From: Succinivibrio dextrinosolvens DSM 3072
Lineage (GTDB): Bacteria; Pseudomonadota; Gammaproteobacteria; Enterobacterales; Succinivibrionaceae
DNA length: 32,065 nucleotides
Assembly (NCBI RefSeq): GCF_900167015.1
Contig: NZ_FUXX01000029.1
Span: 1-32,065, forward strand
Direction: 5' to 3'
Part shown: one piece after another, positions 25,430 through 32,065 of the stretch
How the letters are laid out: every line of letters starts with the position of its first letter
Numbering within the stretch: position 1 is the first letter of the stretch
Notes under the pieces: generated by a model
What the model was told of the DNA's origin: nothing
What the model saw: the letters and a program-made list of their open reading frames with translations, nothing else
Database searches by the model: none
Position numbers and translations under genes: made by a program

Positions 25430-25490
25430 TTAATATGAATTCTAAGTTGAATTTATTTTTTTTAATTTGGCTATTTTAGAGTAAAAAAAG

Positions 25491-26132
25491 ATGTCTCCTA
25501 TTATAAAACCACAAACTGACACTACTATCAGTTGGTTCTTAAGTCAGTGCCACATTCACAAGTACACTGCTAAGAGCACAATTATTCACGCTGGCGAGAA
25601 AGCTGAAACCTTATACTACATTTCAAAAGGCTCAGTTGCTGTTTTAATTAAAGATTCAGACGGTCATGAAATGATCCTAAGCTATCTGAATCAGGGTGAC
25701 TTCATCGGTGAGGTAGGTCTTTTCGATGAGTCAGAGAATCCAAAGCGTACCGCTTGGGTTAAGGCTAAGACATCTTGTGAAATTGCTGAGGTTTCATACA
25801 GCAAGTTCAAGCAGTTAGTTCAGGTAAATCCAGAAATTCTGATGCGTCTGACCGCTCAGATCTCACGTCGTCTGTCAGCAACCTCTGCTAAGGTTGGTAA
25901 CCTGGCATTCCTGGATGTTACCGGTCGTATTGCTAAGACTCTTGTTAATCTGGCTCATCAGCCTGAGGCTATGACTCATCCTGATGGTATGCAGATTAAG
26001 ATTACACGTCAGGAAATCGGTCAGATTGTTGGCTGTTCCCGTGAGACCGTTGGTCGTATTCTGAAGATGATGGAAGAGGATCATCTGATTACCGCCCATG
26101 GTAAGACTATTGTGGTATTCGGTACCAGATAG
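25491..26132 (+). CDS. crp: cAMP receptor protein
   Basis: A 213-residue global regulator nearly colinear with E. coli CRP. The cyclic-nucleotide domain contains [20 protein letters not shown] and [15 protein letters not shown]; the phosphate-contact segment reads RTAWVKAK (Thr where E. coli has Ser83). The C-terminal helix-turn-helix [20 protein letters not shown] is intact. Activation surfaces look preserved: CHIHKY (AR2 histidines) and MTHPDG (AR1). It should sense cAMP and control catabolic genes. It is preceded by 6S RNA and a structured leader and followed by its own terminator. Confidence 0.98.
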   Translation: MSPIIKPQTDTTISWFLSQCHIHKYTAKSTIIHAGEKAETLYYISKGSVAVLIKDSDGHEMILSYLNQGDFIGEVGLFDESENPKRTAWVKAKTSCEIAEVSYSKFKQLVQVNPEILMRLTAQISRRLSATSAKVGNLAFLDVTGRIAKTLVNLAHQPEAMTHPDGMQIKITRQEIGQIVGCSRETVGRILKMMEEDHLITAHGKTIVVFGTR

Positions 26133-26156
26133 TAATAACAAAAGAGACTATTTGAA

Positions 26157-26183
26157 AAGCTGAGTCGTATGATTCAGCTTTTT
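26157..26183 (+). terminator. terminator of crp
   Basis: AAGCTGAGTC pairs with GATTCAGCTT (one G-U) around a GTAT loop, followed by TTT. Confidence 0.85.
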
Positions 26184-26293
26184 GCTATTTAAAGCATACA
26201 TAAATACTCTTTTATTGCTTATACAGCTAACAAATCTGAAAACACTCTTTCTTTTGCTGTATAATGTTACGGATTTATAATCTTATGAAGAAG

Positions 26294-26314
26294 ACTGCAG
26301 ATAAGATATGCAGT
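26294..26314. promoter_or_regulatory. operator-like dyad upstream of fabA
   Basis: ACTGCA-N9-TGCAGT lies 51-71 bases before the fabA ATG and upstream of a TATAAT box at 26344-26349. It could bind a fatty-acid regulator (FabR/FadR-like), but it does not match a known consensus that I can cite. Confidence 0.35.
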
Positions 26315-26364
26315 AGTTTTAAAGATTCTTATATAGTGTTTTATATAATTTAGGAGCATACATA

Positions 26365-26895
26365 ATGCCTTCATTATTAGAGCGAAATATTCACTCTTTT
26401 GATAAGAACGATCTTTTAGCTTGCAGCCGTGGTGAATTATTCGGACCAGGTAACAGTCAGCTTCCTGCACCAAACATGCTGATGTTTGACAGAATCACCG
26501 ATATCCAGAATGAAGGTGGTGAATTTGGTTTAGGCTATGTAAAGGCTGAGCTGGATATTACCAAGGATTTATGGTTCTTCCAGTGTCACTTCCCTGGAGA
26601 TCCTGTTATGCCTGGCTGTTTAGGCCTAGATGCTATGTGGCAGCTTGTAGGCTTCTTCCTGGGCTGGAGAGGTGGTCCTGGTAAAGGCCGTGCTCTAGGT
26701 GTTGGCAAAGTTAAGTTCAAGGGCGAAGTTTTAGATCACGCTAAGCTTGTTACCTATGAAATTAATTTAAAGAAGGTTATTGAGCGTGGTCAGCTGATCA
26801 TGGGCATTGCTGATGGCAAGGTTTATGTTGATGGTGAGCACATCTATACAGCAGAAGATCTTCAGGTTGGTCTAATCCCACCTAAGAAGGCTTAA
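26365..26895 (+). CDS. fabA: 3-hydroxydecanoyl-ACP dehydratase/isomerase
   Basis: A 176-residue enzyme of the anaerobic unsaturated fatty acid pathway: it dehydrates 3-hydroxydecanoyl-ACP and isomerises trans-2- to cis-3-decenoyl-ACP. Catalytic His75 is in [14 protein letters not shown] and Asp89 in [17 protein letters not shown], matching E. coli His70/Asp84. [12 protein letters not shown] and [17 protein letters not shown] are also conserved. The ATG has GGAG upstream. Monocistronic between the crp terminator and its own; the condensing-enzyme partner FabB is not in the window. Confidence 0.97.
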   Translation: MPSLLERNIHSFDKNDLLACSRGELFGPGNSQLPAPNMLMFDRITDIQNEGGEFGLGYVKAELDITKDLWFFQCHFPGDPVMPGCLGLDAMWQLVGFFLGWRGGPGKGRALGVGKVKFKGEVLDHAKLVTYEINLKKVIERGQLIMGIADGKVYVDGEHIYTAEDLQVGLIPPKKA

Positions 26896-26930
26896 TAGAT
26901 TATCTTCTGAGAGATTTAATCTTTAGAAAG

Positions 26931-27001
26931 ATACCTTCATTCATTTTTTATCTGCAATGCTTTTTCTAAATTGTGCGGTAAAGATAATGAGGGTATTTTT
27001 A
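26931..27001 (+). terminator. terminator of fabA with an unusually long loop
   Basis: ATACCTTCATT (26931-26941) and AATGAGGGTAT (26986-26996) form an 11-bp stem (one G-U), followed by TTTTT. The loop is about 44 bases. The rest of 26896-27186 is AT-rich without a gene. Confidence 0.6.
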
Positions 27002-27186
27002 TGTCCGGTATTTCTTTTTTTCTTTAATTATCATTTAACTTTTATTCTGCTCTATTAGCTGCAGACCTCCTGTCTTTTCTAGAGTTTTCTTGTTTTTTCT
27101 ATAAATTCTATGCTTAATTGTCATTGAATGTGTCCCAAGAGATTGGCTTATATAAGCTATATTCTTTTTTCTACCGTGATTTACTC

Positions 27187-27215
27187 TTGCAATTAGACCT
27201 TTTTTCTTTTAAAAT
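27187..27215 (+). promoter_or_regulatory. promoter of the SRP RNA gene
   Basis: TTGCAA (27187-27192) and TAAAAT (27210-27215) are exactly 17 bases apart, placing the transcription start about 6 bases before the predicted mature SRP RNA. Confidence 0.6.
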
Positions 27216-27228
27216 ACAAAGGCTTTAT

Positions 27229-27334
27229 GGGGTTTCAGCCCTCGCGTACTTGTTGAAGGTTTAATTGGTCAGGTTCGGAAGGAAGCAGCCAGGGTCTTTA
27301 TACAAGGTACCGCGAATCGGTTGAAATCCCACCC
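27229..27334 (+). ncRNA. ffs: signal recognition particle RNA (4.5S, bacterial small type)
   Basis: The universal Ffh-binding core, GGTCAGGTTCGGAAGGAAGC followed by AGCC (about 27267-27291), with its GGAA tetraloop is present. The ends close into the expected rod: GGGGTTTCAGCC pairs with GGTTGAAATCCC (two G-U), CGCG with CGCG, and TACTTGT with ACAAGGTA. The ~106-nt length fits the short type without an Alu domain. The RNA joins Ffh to form the SRP that targets membrane proteins. No terminator hairpin follows before the next gene. Confidence 0.95.
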
Positions 27335-27355
27335 AATGAATCATGGTGGTCATCT

Positions 27356-28984
27356 ATGAATTCAAATTCTCAGGTATACTCTACTCTCTCCGATTTAGTC
27401 TTATCCGATCAGGTATATAAAGATAAAGCTGATATGCTTTTTAAGCTTATCTCTGTTATGGAAGACCATGACGGCCTAGGTTCACCTGGTATCTTTATGA
27501 TGATTAGACCTCGTGGCTTTGGACTGTCTCTGATTTCTCAGTCCATTCAGAACCTTATTAAAATGGATAATGAGAACGATAATGAGCTTAGCATCAATAC
27601 CACTCCAAAGATAATCACTACTTATCAGAGTAAACAGAATAATCTTTTTAATCAGGGAGTAGCAGCAGACACCACCTCAGCAGATTCCACACTGAAAGAA
27701 GATTCAGTTAAAAAAGCAGAGGAAACAAAGGTAGAAGAAGCTCCAGAGATTACAGCTGAGGATTCAGAAGCTAAAGCAAAAGAGGAAACCTCTATTCTTG
27801 ATGATATCAAGAACTATATTGAAGATCTGGTTTCAGAGAAAAAGGAAGAGAAAGCTGACGATTTTTCAGATCAGAGTTCTATTGATGAAATCAACAAGAA
27901 TGCCTCATCTCAGGATCTTCTGGTAGCAGATGAGATTGATGCCATCAAAACCTTTTACAATGTAAAAAAGAGACCAGTCTTAAGCCTGGATTTCAAACAT
28001 CTAAAGGCAAAAAATCCAAAGGAATTCTCTGAAGGTCTTCTGGATATTCTGCAGGAGCAGTTCTGGATCAACCATATTGAATCTCATATTGATCCATACC
28101 AGACTCCTAAGGCTTATTTTGATAAGCTTCTGCATGAGCTAAATAAGAAGTACCCTTCCATCAAGATTTCAATTCTGATTGATAACTATGATGTTCCATT
28201 TATGGTTGCTTCAGAGTTTGAGCATGAACAGTGTGAGGAGTCAGTCTGTGATTATCTTGATATGCTCAATGTCATCAAATATTCTAACCGTACTGTTAAA
28301 TGGTGTCTGTTATCAGGTCATATCAATTTCTCATTAGCATCTGAGACCTCTGAAGGTCTGCCTCTGGTTTATGATCTTTCATCAGAGCCAATGTTTGCAG
28401 CTTTATTTGGCTTTACACGTGAAGATGTAAAAGAGGTATATGAAAAAGAGATTGAAAAATTCAGTGAGAATATGAGGATATCTTCTGAAGAGTATCTTGA
28501 TATGCTGGAACAGTGCTATGGCGGATTCTTATTTGCTGATAATGATGAGCTTTACAATCCGAACTGTCCTAAGATGCTGTGCCCTGCCTGTATTGCTCAC
28601 TGTATGACCAACAACGGCAAACTGCTGCCATATTCAGCTTCAGGAAAATACGATTTTCTAAAGAATGCTCTTATAAATAATCCTAGGAACTTATCCTGGC
28701 TTTATGGTAAGGATGGTCAGGATCCTTTATTCTCAGATTCAATTGATACTGATGTTAAGGGCAAGCAGCTTGGCAGTCTTTTAATTCAGCTTGGCTTTGC
28801 TACCAGAACAAAGGTTATTATCAATCACTCCGATTCGTATGTAACCTGGAGATACCGTTTTGAGTTCCCTAATCTTGATATGAAGAAGACCTTTGATTTC
28901 ATATCTGGTGAATGTTCAGAACAGGATTTAATAAAACCTTTAGAAGTAAAGACAGAAACAACTCATGATTACGAGGAGGACTAA
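27356..28984 (+). CDS. degenerate AAA-ATPase-like protein (PF09820 type) with acidic insert, no nuclease domain
   Basis: A 542-residue protein whose order of motifs follows the AAA-ATPase-like/DUF1703 family: IRPRGFGLSL (residues 50-59) where the family has RPRRFGKTL; RPVLSLDFKHL (206-216); ISILIDNYDVPF (271-282) where the family has LIDEYDVPI; CYGGFLFADNDELYNP (387-402); and LGSLLIQLGF with FEFPN near the end. The Walker A lysine is Leu57 and the Walker B glutamate is Asn277, so ATP hydrolysis is unlikely. Residues ~75-195 are an acidic, Lys/Glu-rich, probably disordered insert. The usual C-terminal PD-(D/E)XK nuclease is absent. It starts about 20 bases after the SRP RNA with only a weak GGTGG ribosome site. 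Function unknown. Confidence 0.72.
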   Translation: MNSNSQVYSTLSDLVLSDQVYKDKADMLFKLISVMEDHDGLGSPGIFMMIRPRGFGLSLISQSIQNLIKMDNENDNELSINTTPKIITTYQSKQNNLFNQGVAADTTSADSTLKEDSVKKAEETKVEEAPEITAEDSEAKAKEETSILDDIKNYIEDLVSEKKEEKADDFSDQSSIDEINKNASSQDLLVADEIDAIKTFYNVKKRPVLSLDFKHLKAKNPKEFSEGLLDILQEQFWINHIESHIDPYQTPKAYFDKLLHELNKKYPSIKISILIDNYDVPFMVASEFEHEQCEESVCDYLDMLNVIKYSNRTVKWCLLSGHINFSLASETSEGLPLVYDLSSEPMFAALFGFTREDVKEVYEKEIEKFSENMRISSEEYLDMLEQCYGGFLFADNDELYNPNCPKMLCPACIAHCMTNNGKLLPYSASGKYDFLKNALINNPRNLSWLYGKDGQDPLFSDSIDTDVKGKQLGSLLIQLGFATRTKVIINHSDSYVTWRYRFEFPNLDMKKTFDFISGECSEQDLIKPLEVKTETTHDYEED

Positions 28985-29638
28985 GTGAGTCTGGCATTTT
29001 TTGATATGGACGGTACTCTGGTAGGTGGAGATACTAATGATATTACTCTTCATCATTTTGTTAAGCTTGGCATCGCTCCATCAGATATGCTAATAAAACT
29101 ATCCGAGTGTGAAAGGAAGTTTTTTGAAGGTTCTCTTGATATCAATGAGTTTGTAAGATTTGCTGTAACTCCCCTTTTAAAACTGTCAAAGGATGAACAG
29201 TATAAGGTTCTGCATGAAACTGTTCGTGACTTAATAATTCCTCTTGTAAAACCCGGAGCTAAAAGAGCTTTGGATTTTCACAAGAGACGAGGAGATCGTA
29301 TCTTTATTGTTACCTCAACCTGTGATTATATTGTTGAGCATGTAGCGTCACTGTTAGGTATAAGCGACTATATTGCAGCACCTATGGAAAAGGTAGACGG
29401 CAGACTTACAGGAAAACAGTGCGGAATTGTTCCTTATCAGGAAGATAAGGTTAAGCGCATCAATGAAATATTAAAGAAAGATAATCTGTCTTTAGAGGAC
29501 TCTTATGCATATGGCGATTCTATAAATGATCTGCCAATGCTGATGATGTGTACTCACCGCTTTGCAGTTGATCCAAATGAAAAGCTTTTAAATCATCCTG
29601 ACTTAAAAGCTCTCGAGGTTGTTAACTGGAAGGAATGA
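28985..29638 (+). CDS. HAD-superfamily phosphatase (HAD-IB, SerB-like)
   Basis: A 217-residue hydrolase. Motif I is FFDMDGTL (nucleophile Asp7, acid/base Asp9); motif II is FIVTSTCDYI; the distal acidic motif is YGDSINDLPML. The helical cap insertion between motifs I and II fits the HAD-IB group that includes phosphoserine phosphatase; substrate unknown. It starts with GTG directly after the TAA of the preceding gene, with GAGGAGG overlapping that gene's end, so the two are translationally coupled. It ends 13 bases from the convergent BOF gene. Confidence 0.87.
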   Translation: MSLAFFDMDGTLVGGDTNDITLHHFVKLGIAPSDMLIKLSECERKFFEGSLDINEFVRFAVTPLLKLSKDEQYKVLHETVRDLIIPLVKPGAKRALDFHKRRGDRIFIVTSTCDYIVEHVASLLGISDYIAAPMEKVDGRLTGKQCGIVPYQEDKVKRINEILKKDNLSLEDSYAYGDSINDLPMLMMCTHRFAVDPNEKLLNHPDLKALEVVNWKE

Positions 29639-29651
29639 TACAATTTTTACA

Positions 29652-30110
29652 TTAAGGGATTCTGCTTGTTACAGGGAAGGATTTAGCTGACATTGAGATT
29701 GCTTCAATGGTTGTGGACTTGTTATTGTCCTTCACTGTTCCCCAGATAAAGAACTCACTGGTATTAAAGAATCTCTCATTTAAAACGAAGCTCTTACCTA
29801 AGTCTACAAACAGACCGTCTCCAGCATCGTCGTGGAACTCATAGATTCCTGCGTCTGCACGTCTTACAAAAACACCTCTTAGCAGTACATAATCACCTTC
29901 TTTGGCTACCTTTTTAACACCTTTAACAGAATTTGGAGCATCAGGACGGATGTGATTATGAGTAAAATCATCTGACACGCCTTCTACTTTAACATTTGAA
30001 TCACTTATAAGATTCTCATGCTGTGCAAAGGTATAACCACCAACACAGACTGCAACTATGATCAGAACAGTAGTAATGTGTTTTAGCATTGATTTCATTA
30101 TGTACTGCAT
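29652..30110 (-). CDS. periplasmic BOF (YgiW/YdeI) OB-fold protein
   Basis: About 152 residues: signal peptide or N-terminal anchor (MLKHITTVLIIVAVCVGGYTFAQ), a linker, then a small beta-barrel: VKKVAKEGDYVLLRGVFVRR, IYEFHDDAGDGLFVDLG, EFFIWGTVKDN. This matches the bacterial OB-fold (BOF) family of stress-related periplasmic proteins such as YgiW. The open frame begins at a GTG near 30149, but a strong GGAGG precedes the ATG near 30110, and only that start puts the hydrophobic segment at the N-terminus. Ligand unknown. It follows the RNase T gene on the same strand. Confidence 0.78.
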   Translation of the reverse strand: MQYIMKSMLKHITTVLIIVAVCVGGYTFAQHENLISDSNVKVEGVSDDFTHNHIRPDAPNSVKGVKKVAKEGDYVLLRGVFVRRADAGIYEFHDDAGDGLFVDLGKSFVLNERFFNTSEFFIWGTVKDNNKSTTIEAISMSAKSFPVTSRIP

Positions 30111-30181
30111 ATTCCTCCCCCTCTCTATTTTGATTTTATTTTTATTCACTTAGATTAGAGGTAGGAATATCTATATTTAGG

Positions 30182-30880
30182 TTACTCAGTTTTTGATTCT
30201 TCAACAGAGCTCTCAGATGAAGATTTCGTATAGTCAATTTCTTCAGTTACAGGCTCAGGTACACCACAGAAGGTTGTGAACTTGTTGAAGATCTTGCAGA
30301 AAAGCTGACACTCCATTTTGGTGTCATACTCAGCACCGTGAGCCTTATCAAGATCAAACTCAATACCTGCAGCAATACATGCCTTTACAAGAACACTCTG
30401 ACCATATACAAGCATTGATAAGGATGCAGTATCACATACAGAGAAAGGATGGAATGGTGAACGCTTATAGTTTAAACGCTCGGTTGCAGCCTTAATAAAG
30501 CCTAAATCAAAGGAGCCGTTATGTCCTACCAGAATTGCCCTTTTGCACTTGTTTGCCTTAACCTTCTTGGAGATGGCCTTGAACATCGGAATCAGAGCTT
30601 CTTCCTCAGACACAAGATTGCGTGATTCATCAAAAGGGTCAATGCCTAAGAAATCAATATTGGCCTGTTTTATTAGAGAACCAGGAAAAGGTCTGATATT
30701 GGCATGGAACTGCTCATCGGGAACAAGCATGCCCTTCTCATCCATCTTAACAGTCATCATTGAAACTTCAATTAGAGCATCGGTCTTAGGATCAAGACCT
30801 GCAGTCTCAACGTCAACAATTACAGGATAGAACTGACGAAATCTGTCTTTTATTGAATACTCGTTAATAATATCTGACAT
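30182..30880 (-). CDS. rnt: ribonuclease T
   Basis: A 232-residue DEDDh 3'-5' exoribonuclease that trims tRNA CCA ends and the 3' ends of stable RNAs. Catalytic residues are Asp23 and Glu25 (VDVETAGLDPKTDALIE), Asp124 (VGHNGSFDLGFI), and His180 and Asp185 (AHGAEYDT). The N-terminus (DRFRQFYPVIVDVETAG) and NPFHPF-like segment (RSPFHPFSVCDTA) align well with E. coli RNase T. A Ser/Glu-rich tail of ~20 residues extends beyond the usual end. Upstream of the BOF gene, probably one transcript. Confidence 0.96.
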   Translation of the reverse strand: MSDIINEYSIKDRFRQFYPVIVDVETAGLDPKTDALIEVSMMTVKMDEKGMLVPDEQFHANIRPFPGSLIKQANIDFLGIDPFDESRNLVSEEEALIPMFKAISKKVKANKCKRAILVGHNGSFDLGFIKAATERLNYKRSPFHPFSVCDTASLSMLVYGQSVLVKACIAAGIEFDLDKAHGAEYDTKMECQLFCKIFNKFTTFCGVPEPVTEEIDYTKSSSESSVEESKTE

Positions 30881-30983
30881 ATATTCTAATCTTTATTAAA
30901 GTCGCAACCAATAAAATCAAAAGGACAAACCACTCTACTTCAAATAATAGAAGGTTTTATCCTTTAATAAACGACTTGAAAAC

Positions 30984-30996
30984 GCAGATTCTGCGA
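30984..30996 (-). terminator. weak terminator-like hairpin after the Hcp-like gene
   Basis: CGCAG-AAT-CTGCG on the minus strand is followed by TTTT, about 45 bases after the stop. The stem is short. Confidence 0.35.
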
Positions 30997-31041
30997 TTAG
31001 GTTAATTATTATTGTGAGTATTTTAACAGAAACACATGCCT

Positions 31042-31341
31042 TTATATATGGCCTTTTGAAAAACTGGATGCAGCTTTAATGCATGAGTGCATATTCTGAT
31101 ATTCGCAGACTTCTTCTAGAGATTGAACTGTAACTGGATGATGTGATTTTGTATTTGAAGAGATGCTGTCGTGAGACAACACATGATTTCTATATTCACT
31201 TCCGAATTTAAAGCAGGCTCTTGAATCACCAAGATTACATCTGTCCTGCAGGCTCCCCATATTATCGTTATTTAAAGCAATTGCACTTAAAGAAATGACA
31301 ACACCTGATAATAAAGATAATAAAAGCAGACTTTTTTTCAT
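31042..31341 (-). CDS. small secreted cysteine-rich Sel1/Hcp-like protein
   Basis: 99 residues with a signal peptide (MKKSLLLLSLLSGVVISLSAIA). Two short helical repeats each hold a Cys-x7-Cys pair: LQDRCNLGDSRACFKFGSEY and LEEVCEYQNMHSCIKAASSF. This is the spacing of the disulfide-linked Sel1 repeats in Hcp (Helicobacter cysteine-rich) proteins. The protein is far shorter than usual Hcp proteins, so it may be a minimal two-repeat member or a remnant. Substrate of the periplasmic disulfide machinery is plausible. Function unknown. Confidence 0.6.
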   Translation of the reverse strand: MKKSLLLLSLLSGVVISLSAIALNNDNMGSLQDRCNLGDSRACFKFGSEYRNHVLSHDSISSNTKSHHPVTVQSLEEVCEYQNMHSCIKAASSFSKGHI

Positions 31342-31640
31342 GTAAATTGAATCGCTCCGTGTTTTTCAATTGTTAGAAAAGGGAAAATGCTTAAACAGCT
31401 GAACGAAGTATAGGACATTAATCACATTTTGCAATAATTAAACATGATTTTATTATTTATCGAAGTAAAAAAATTATCTTTAAATTGTTTTACATGTAAT
31501 TTATTTCTTTCAAGTTGAATTAGTAAAGTAACTTACCTCAAGTTTTGCATTTCGATTTAATCTAAAAAACGTTGTTTTAATGTGGTGCTAGACAGCATCT
31601 TTATAACTTTTATCAGTTAGTATTGAACTGCAAAAGTTGA
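31342..31640. other. intergenic, no gene found
   Basis: AT-rich stretch between the Hcp-like gene start and the TnpB right end. It must contain the promoter of the Hcp-like gene; no ORF, RNA or clear repeat is supported. Confidence 0.6.
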
Positions 31641-31649
31641 GTTAGTAAT

Positions 31650-31690
31650 CTTTGACATCCTCCTCTTGATGAAGCAAGAGGATTCCTACT
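31650..31690 (-). mobile_element. right end of an IS200/IS605-type element with reRNA (omega RNA) hairpin
   Basis: TCCTCTTG (31661-31668) and CAAGAGGA (31675-31682) form a perfect 8-bp stem with an ATGAAG loop, followed on the minus strand by GGATGTCAAA. A hairpin ending in GAGGATGTCAA directly after tnpB is the usual IS605-type right end, recognised during transposition and forming the scaffold 3' end of the TnpB guide RNA. Confidence 0.7.
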
Positions 31691-31697
31691 GCTGACA

Positions 31698-32065
31698 TTA
31701 CTGTTCAGCTTCAGAGAGTTCACAGTGCTGACTCCTTTTGGAGTTCACTTCCTGTGCTATCCGGGCCAGTCCGGCCCTTAGGATATTTCCCGCTGCATTT
31801 TCATCTGCATTAGCTGTATATCCACAGTTCGTACAGCAGAAATGAGCCTGAGTACTGCGATTGTCTTTTGAGACATGACCGCATTTAGGACAGGTTCTGC
31901 TGGTATTCTTTGGGTTAATCTGTAAAAAGATATGACCTCTCTTTTTCTGCTTGTATTCAAGCATCTTAAAGAATTGACCCCAGCCTTCAGACAGAATTGA
32001 ACGGTTAAGTCCTGACTTTGCTTTTACATTCTTACCAGGATTTAACAGGCTTCCTTTTGCACTTT
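31698..32065 (-). CDS. tnpB: TnpB (IS200/IS605 OrfB), C-terminal part, cut by window edge
   Basis: The frame is open to the window edge; the ATG at 31964 is internal. Residues read SGLNRSILSEGWGQFF, FLQINPKNTSRTCPKCGHVS, HFCCTNCGYTANADENAAGN. These are the TnpB zinc ribbon (CPKC and CTNC) and the RuvC III region, where the Asp of ADENAAGNILRAG is catalytic. TnpB is an RNA-guided nuclease that maintains the element. The visible part looks intact; whether a tnpA is present lies outside the window. Confidence 0.9.
   Translation of the reverse strand, partial: SAKGSLLNPGKNVKAKSGLNRSILSEGWGQFFKMLEYKQKKRGHIFLQINPKNTSRTCPKCGHVSKDNRSTQAHFCCTNCGYTANADENAAGNILRAGLARIAQEVNSKRSQHCELSEAEQ

Noticed and set aside
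24608-25490. tRNA genes in the long intergenic region
   Set aside because: No T-arm (GGTTCGANTCC-like) with a paired acceptor stem was found; the structured part is 6S RNA.

Overview
The window is an AT-rich chromosomal segment from an anaerobic or fermentative gammaproteobacterium. Gammaproteobacterial markers are a CRP very close to the enterobacterial protein, FabA, RNase T, a MotY-like flagellar protein, 6S RNA and a short 4.5S-type SRP RNA. Markers of an anaerobic lifestyle are a 2-oxoacid:ferredoxin/NAD(P) oxidoreductase operon, an iron-type alcohol dehydrogenase and a class III (Firmicutes-type) fructose-1,6-bisphosphatase. The mix suggests a relative of the Succinivibrionaceae; this is inferred from gene content, not from a database search. 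No tRNA, rRNA operon, CRISPR array or phage module was seen.

Layout. 1-405: 3' end of an ISL3-type insertion sequence. 510-3689 (minus): class III FBPase behind an Fe-alcohol dehydrogenase. 3911-6549 (plus): orphan polyamine-binding protein and a MATE exporter. 6657-8312 (minus): amtB-glnK with NtrC-like sites upstream. 8647-10164 (minus): sugar isomerase of the L-fucose/L-arabinose isomerase family with a rich promoter region. 10578-13250 (minus): motY-like gene followed by a membrane-anchored Sel1-repeat gene. 13474-14502 (minus): orphan ChvE/XylF-type sugar-binding protein. 14675-16784 (minus): overlapping operon of a Bcr/CflA exporter, a DsbA-like thiol oxidoreductase and a tiny membrane protein. 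16864-19080 (minus): WYL regulator and a ROK-type regulator. 19521-24046 (plus): four-gene 2-oxoacid oxidoreductase operon divergent from the ROK gene. 24224-24607: unknown tail-anchored protein. 25006-26132: 6S RNA then crp. 26365-26895: fabA. 27229-29638: SRP RNA, then a degenerate AAA-ATPase-like gene and a HAD phosphatase. 29652-31341 (minus): RNase T, a periplasmic BOF protein and a small cysteine-rich Sel1/Hcp-like protein. 31650-32065 (minus): C-terminal part of a TnpB with its right-end hairpin.

How it fits together. The region is mostly central carbon and nitrogen metabolism (FBPase, sugar isomerase, sugar binding, POR, AmtB/GlnK) with its regulators (CRP, 6S RNA, ROK, WYL). The por cluster has all the parts for oxidative decarboxylation of a 2-oxoacid with electrons passing through an FeS/FAD subunit to NAD(P).

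The least explained part is the SRP RNA unit. A coding sequence starts about 20 bases after the SRP RNA 3' end, with no terminator visible between them. It encodes an AAA-ATPase-like protein whose Walker A lysine and Walker B glutamate are both replaced, whose usual nuclease domain is missing, and which carries an acidic insert of over 100 residues. A HAD phosphatase gene follows directly. The second point of interest is the por control region, which holds a perfect 21-bp dyad and a terminator-like hairpin just before the first gene.
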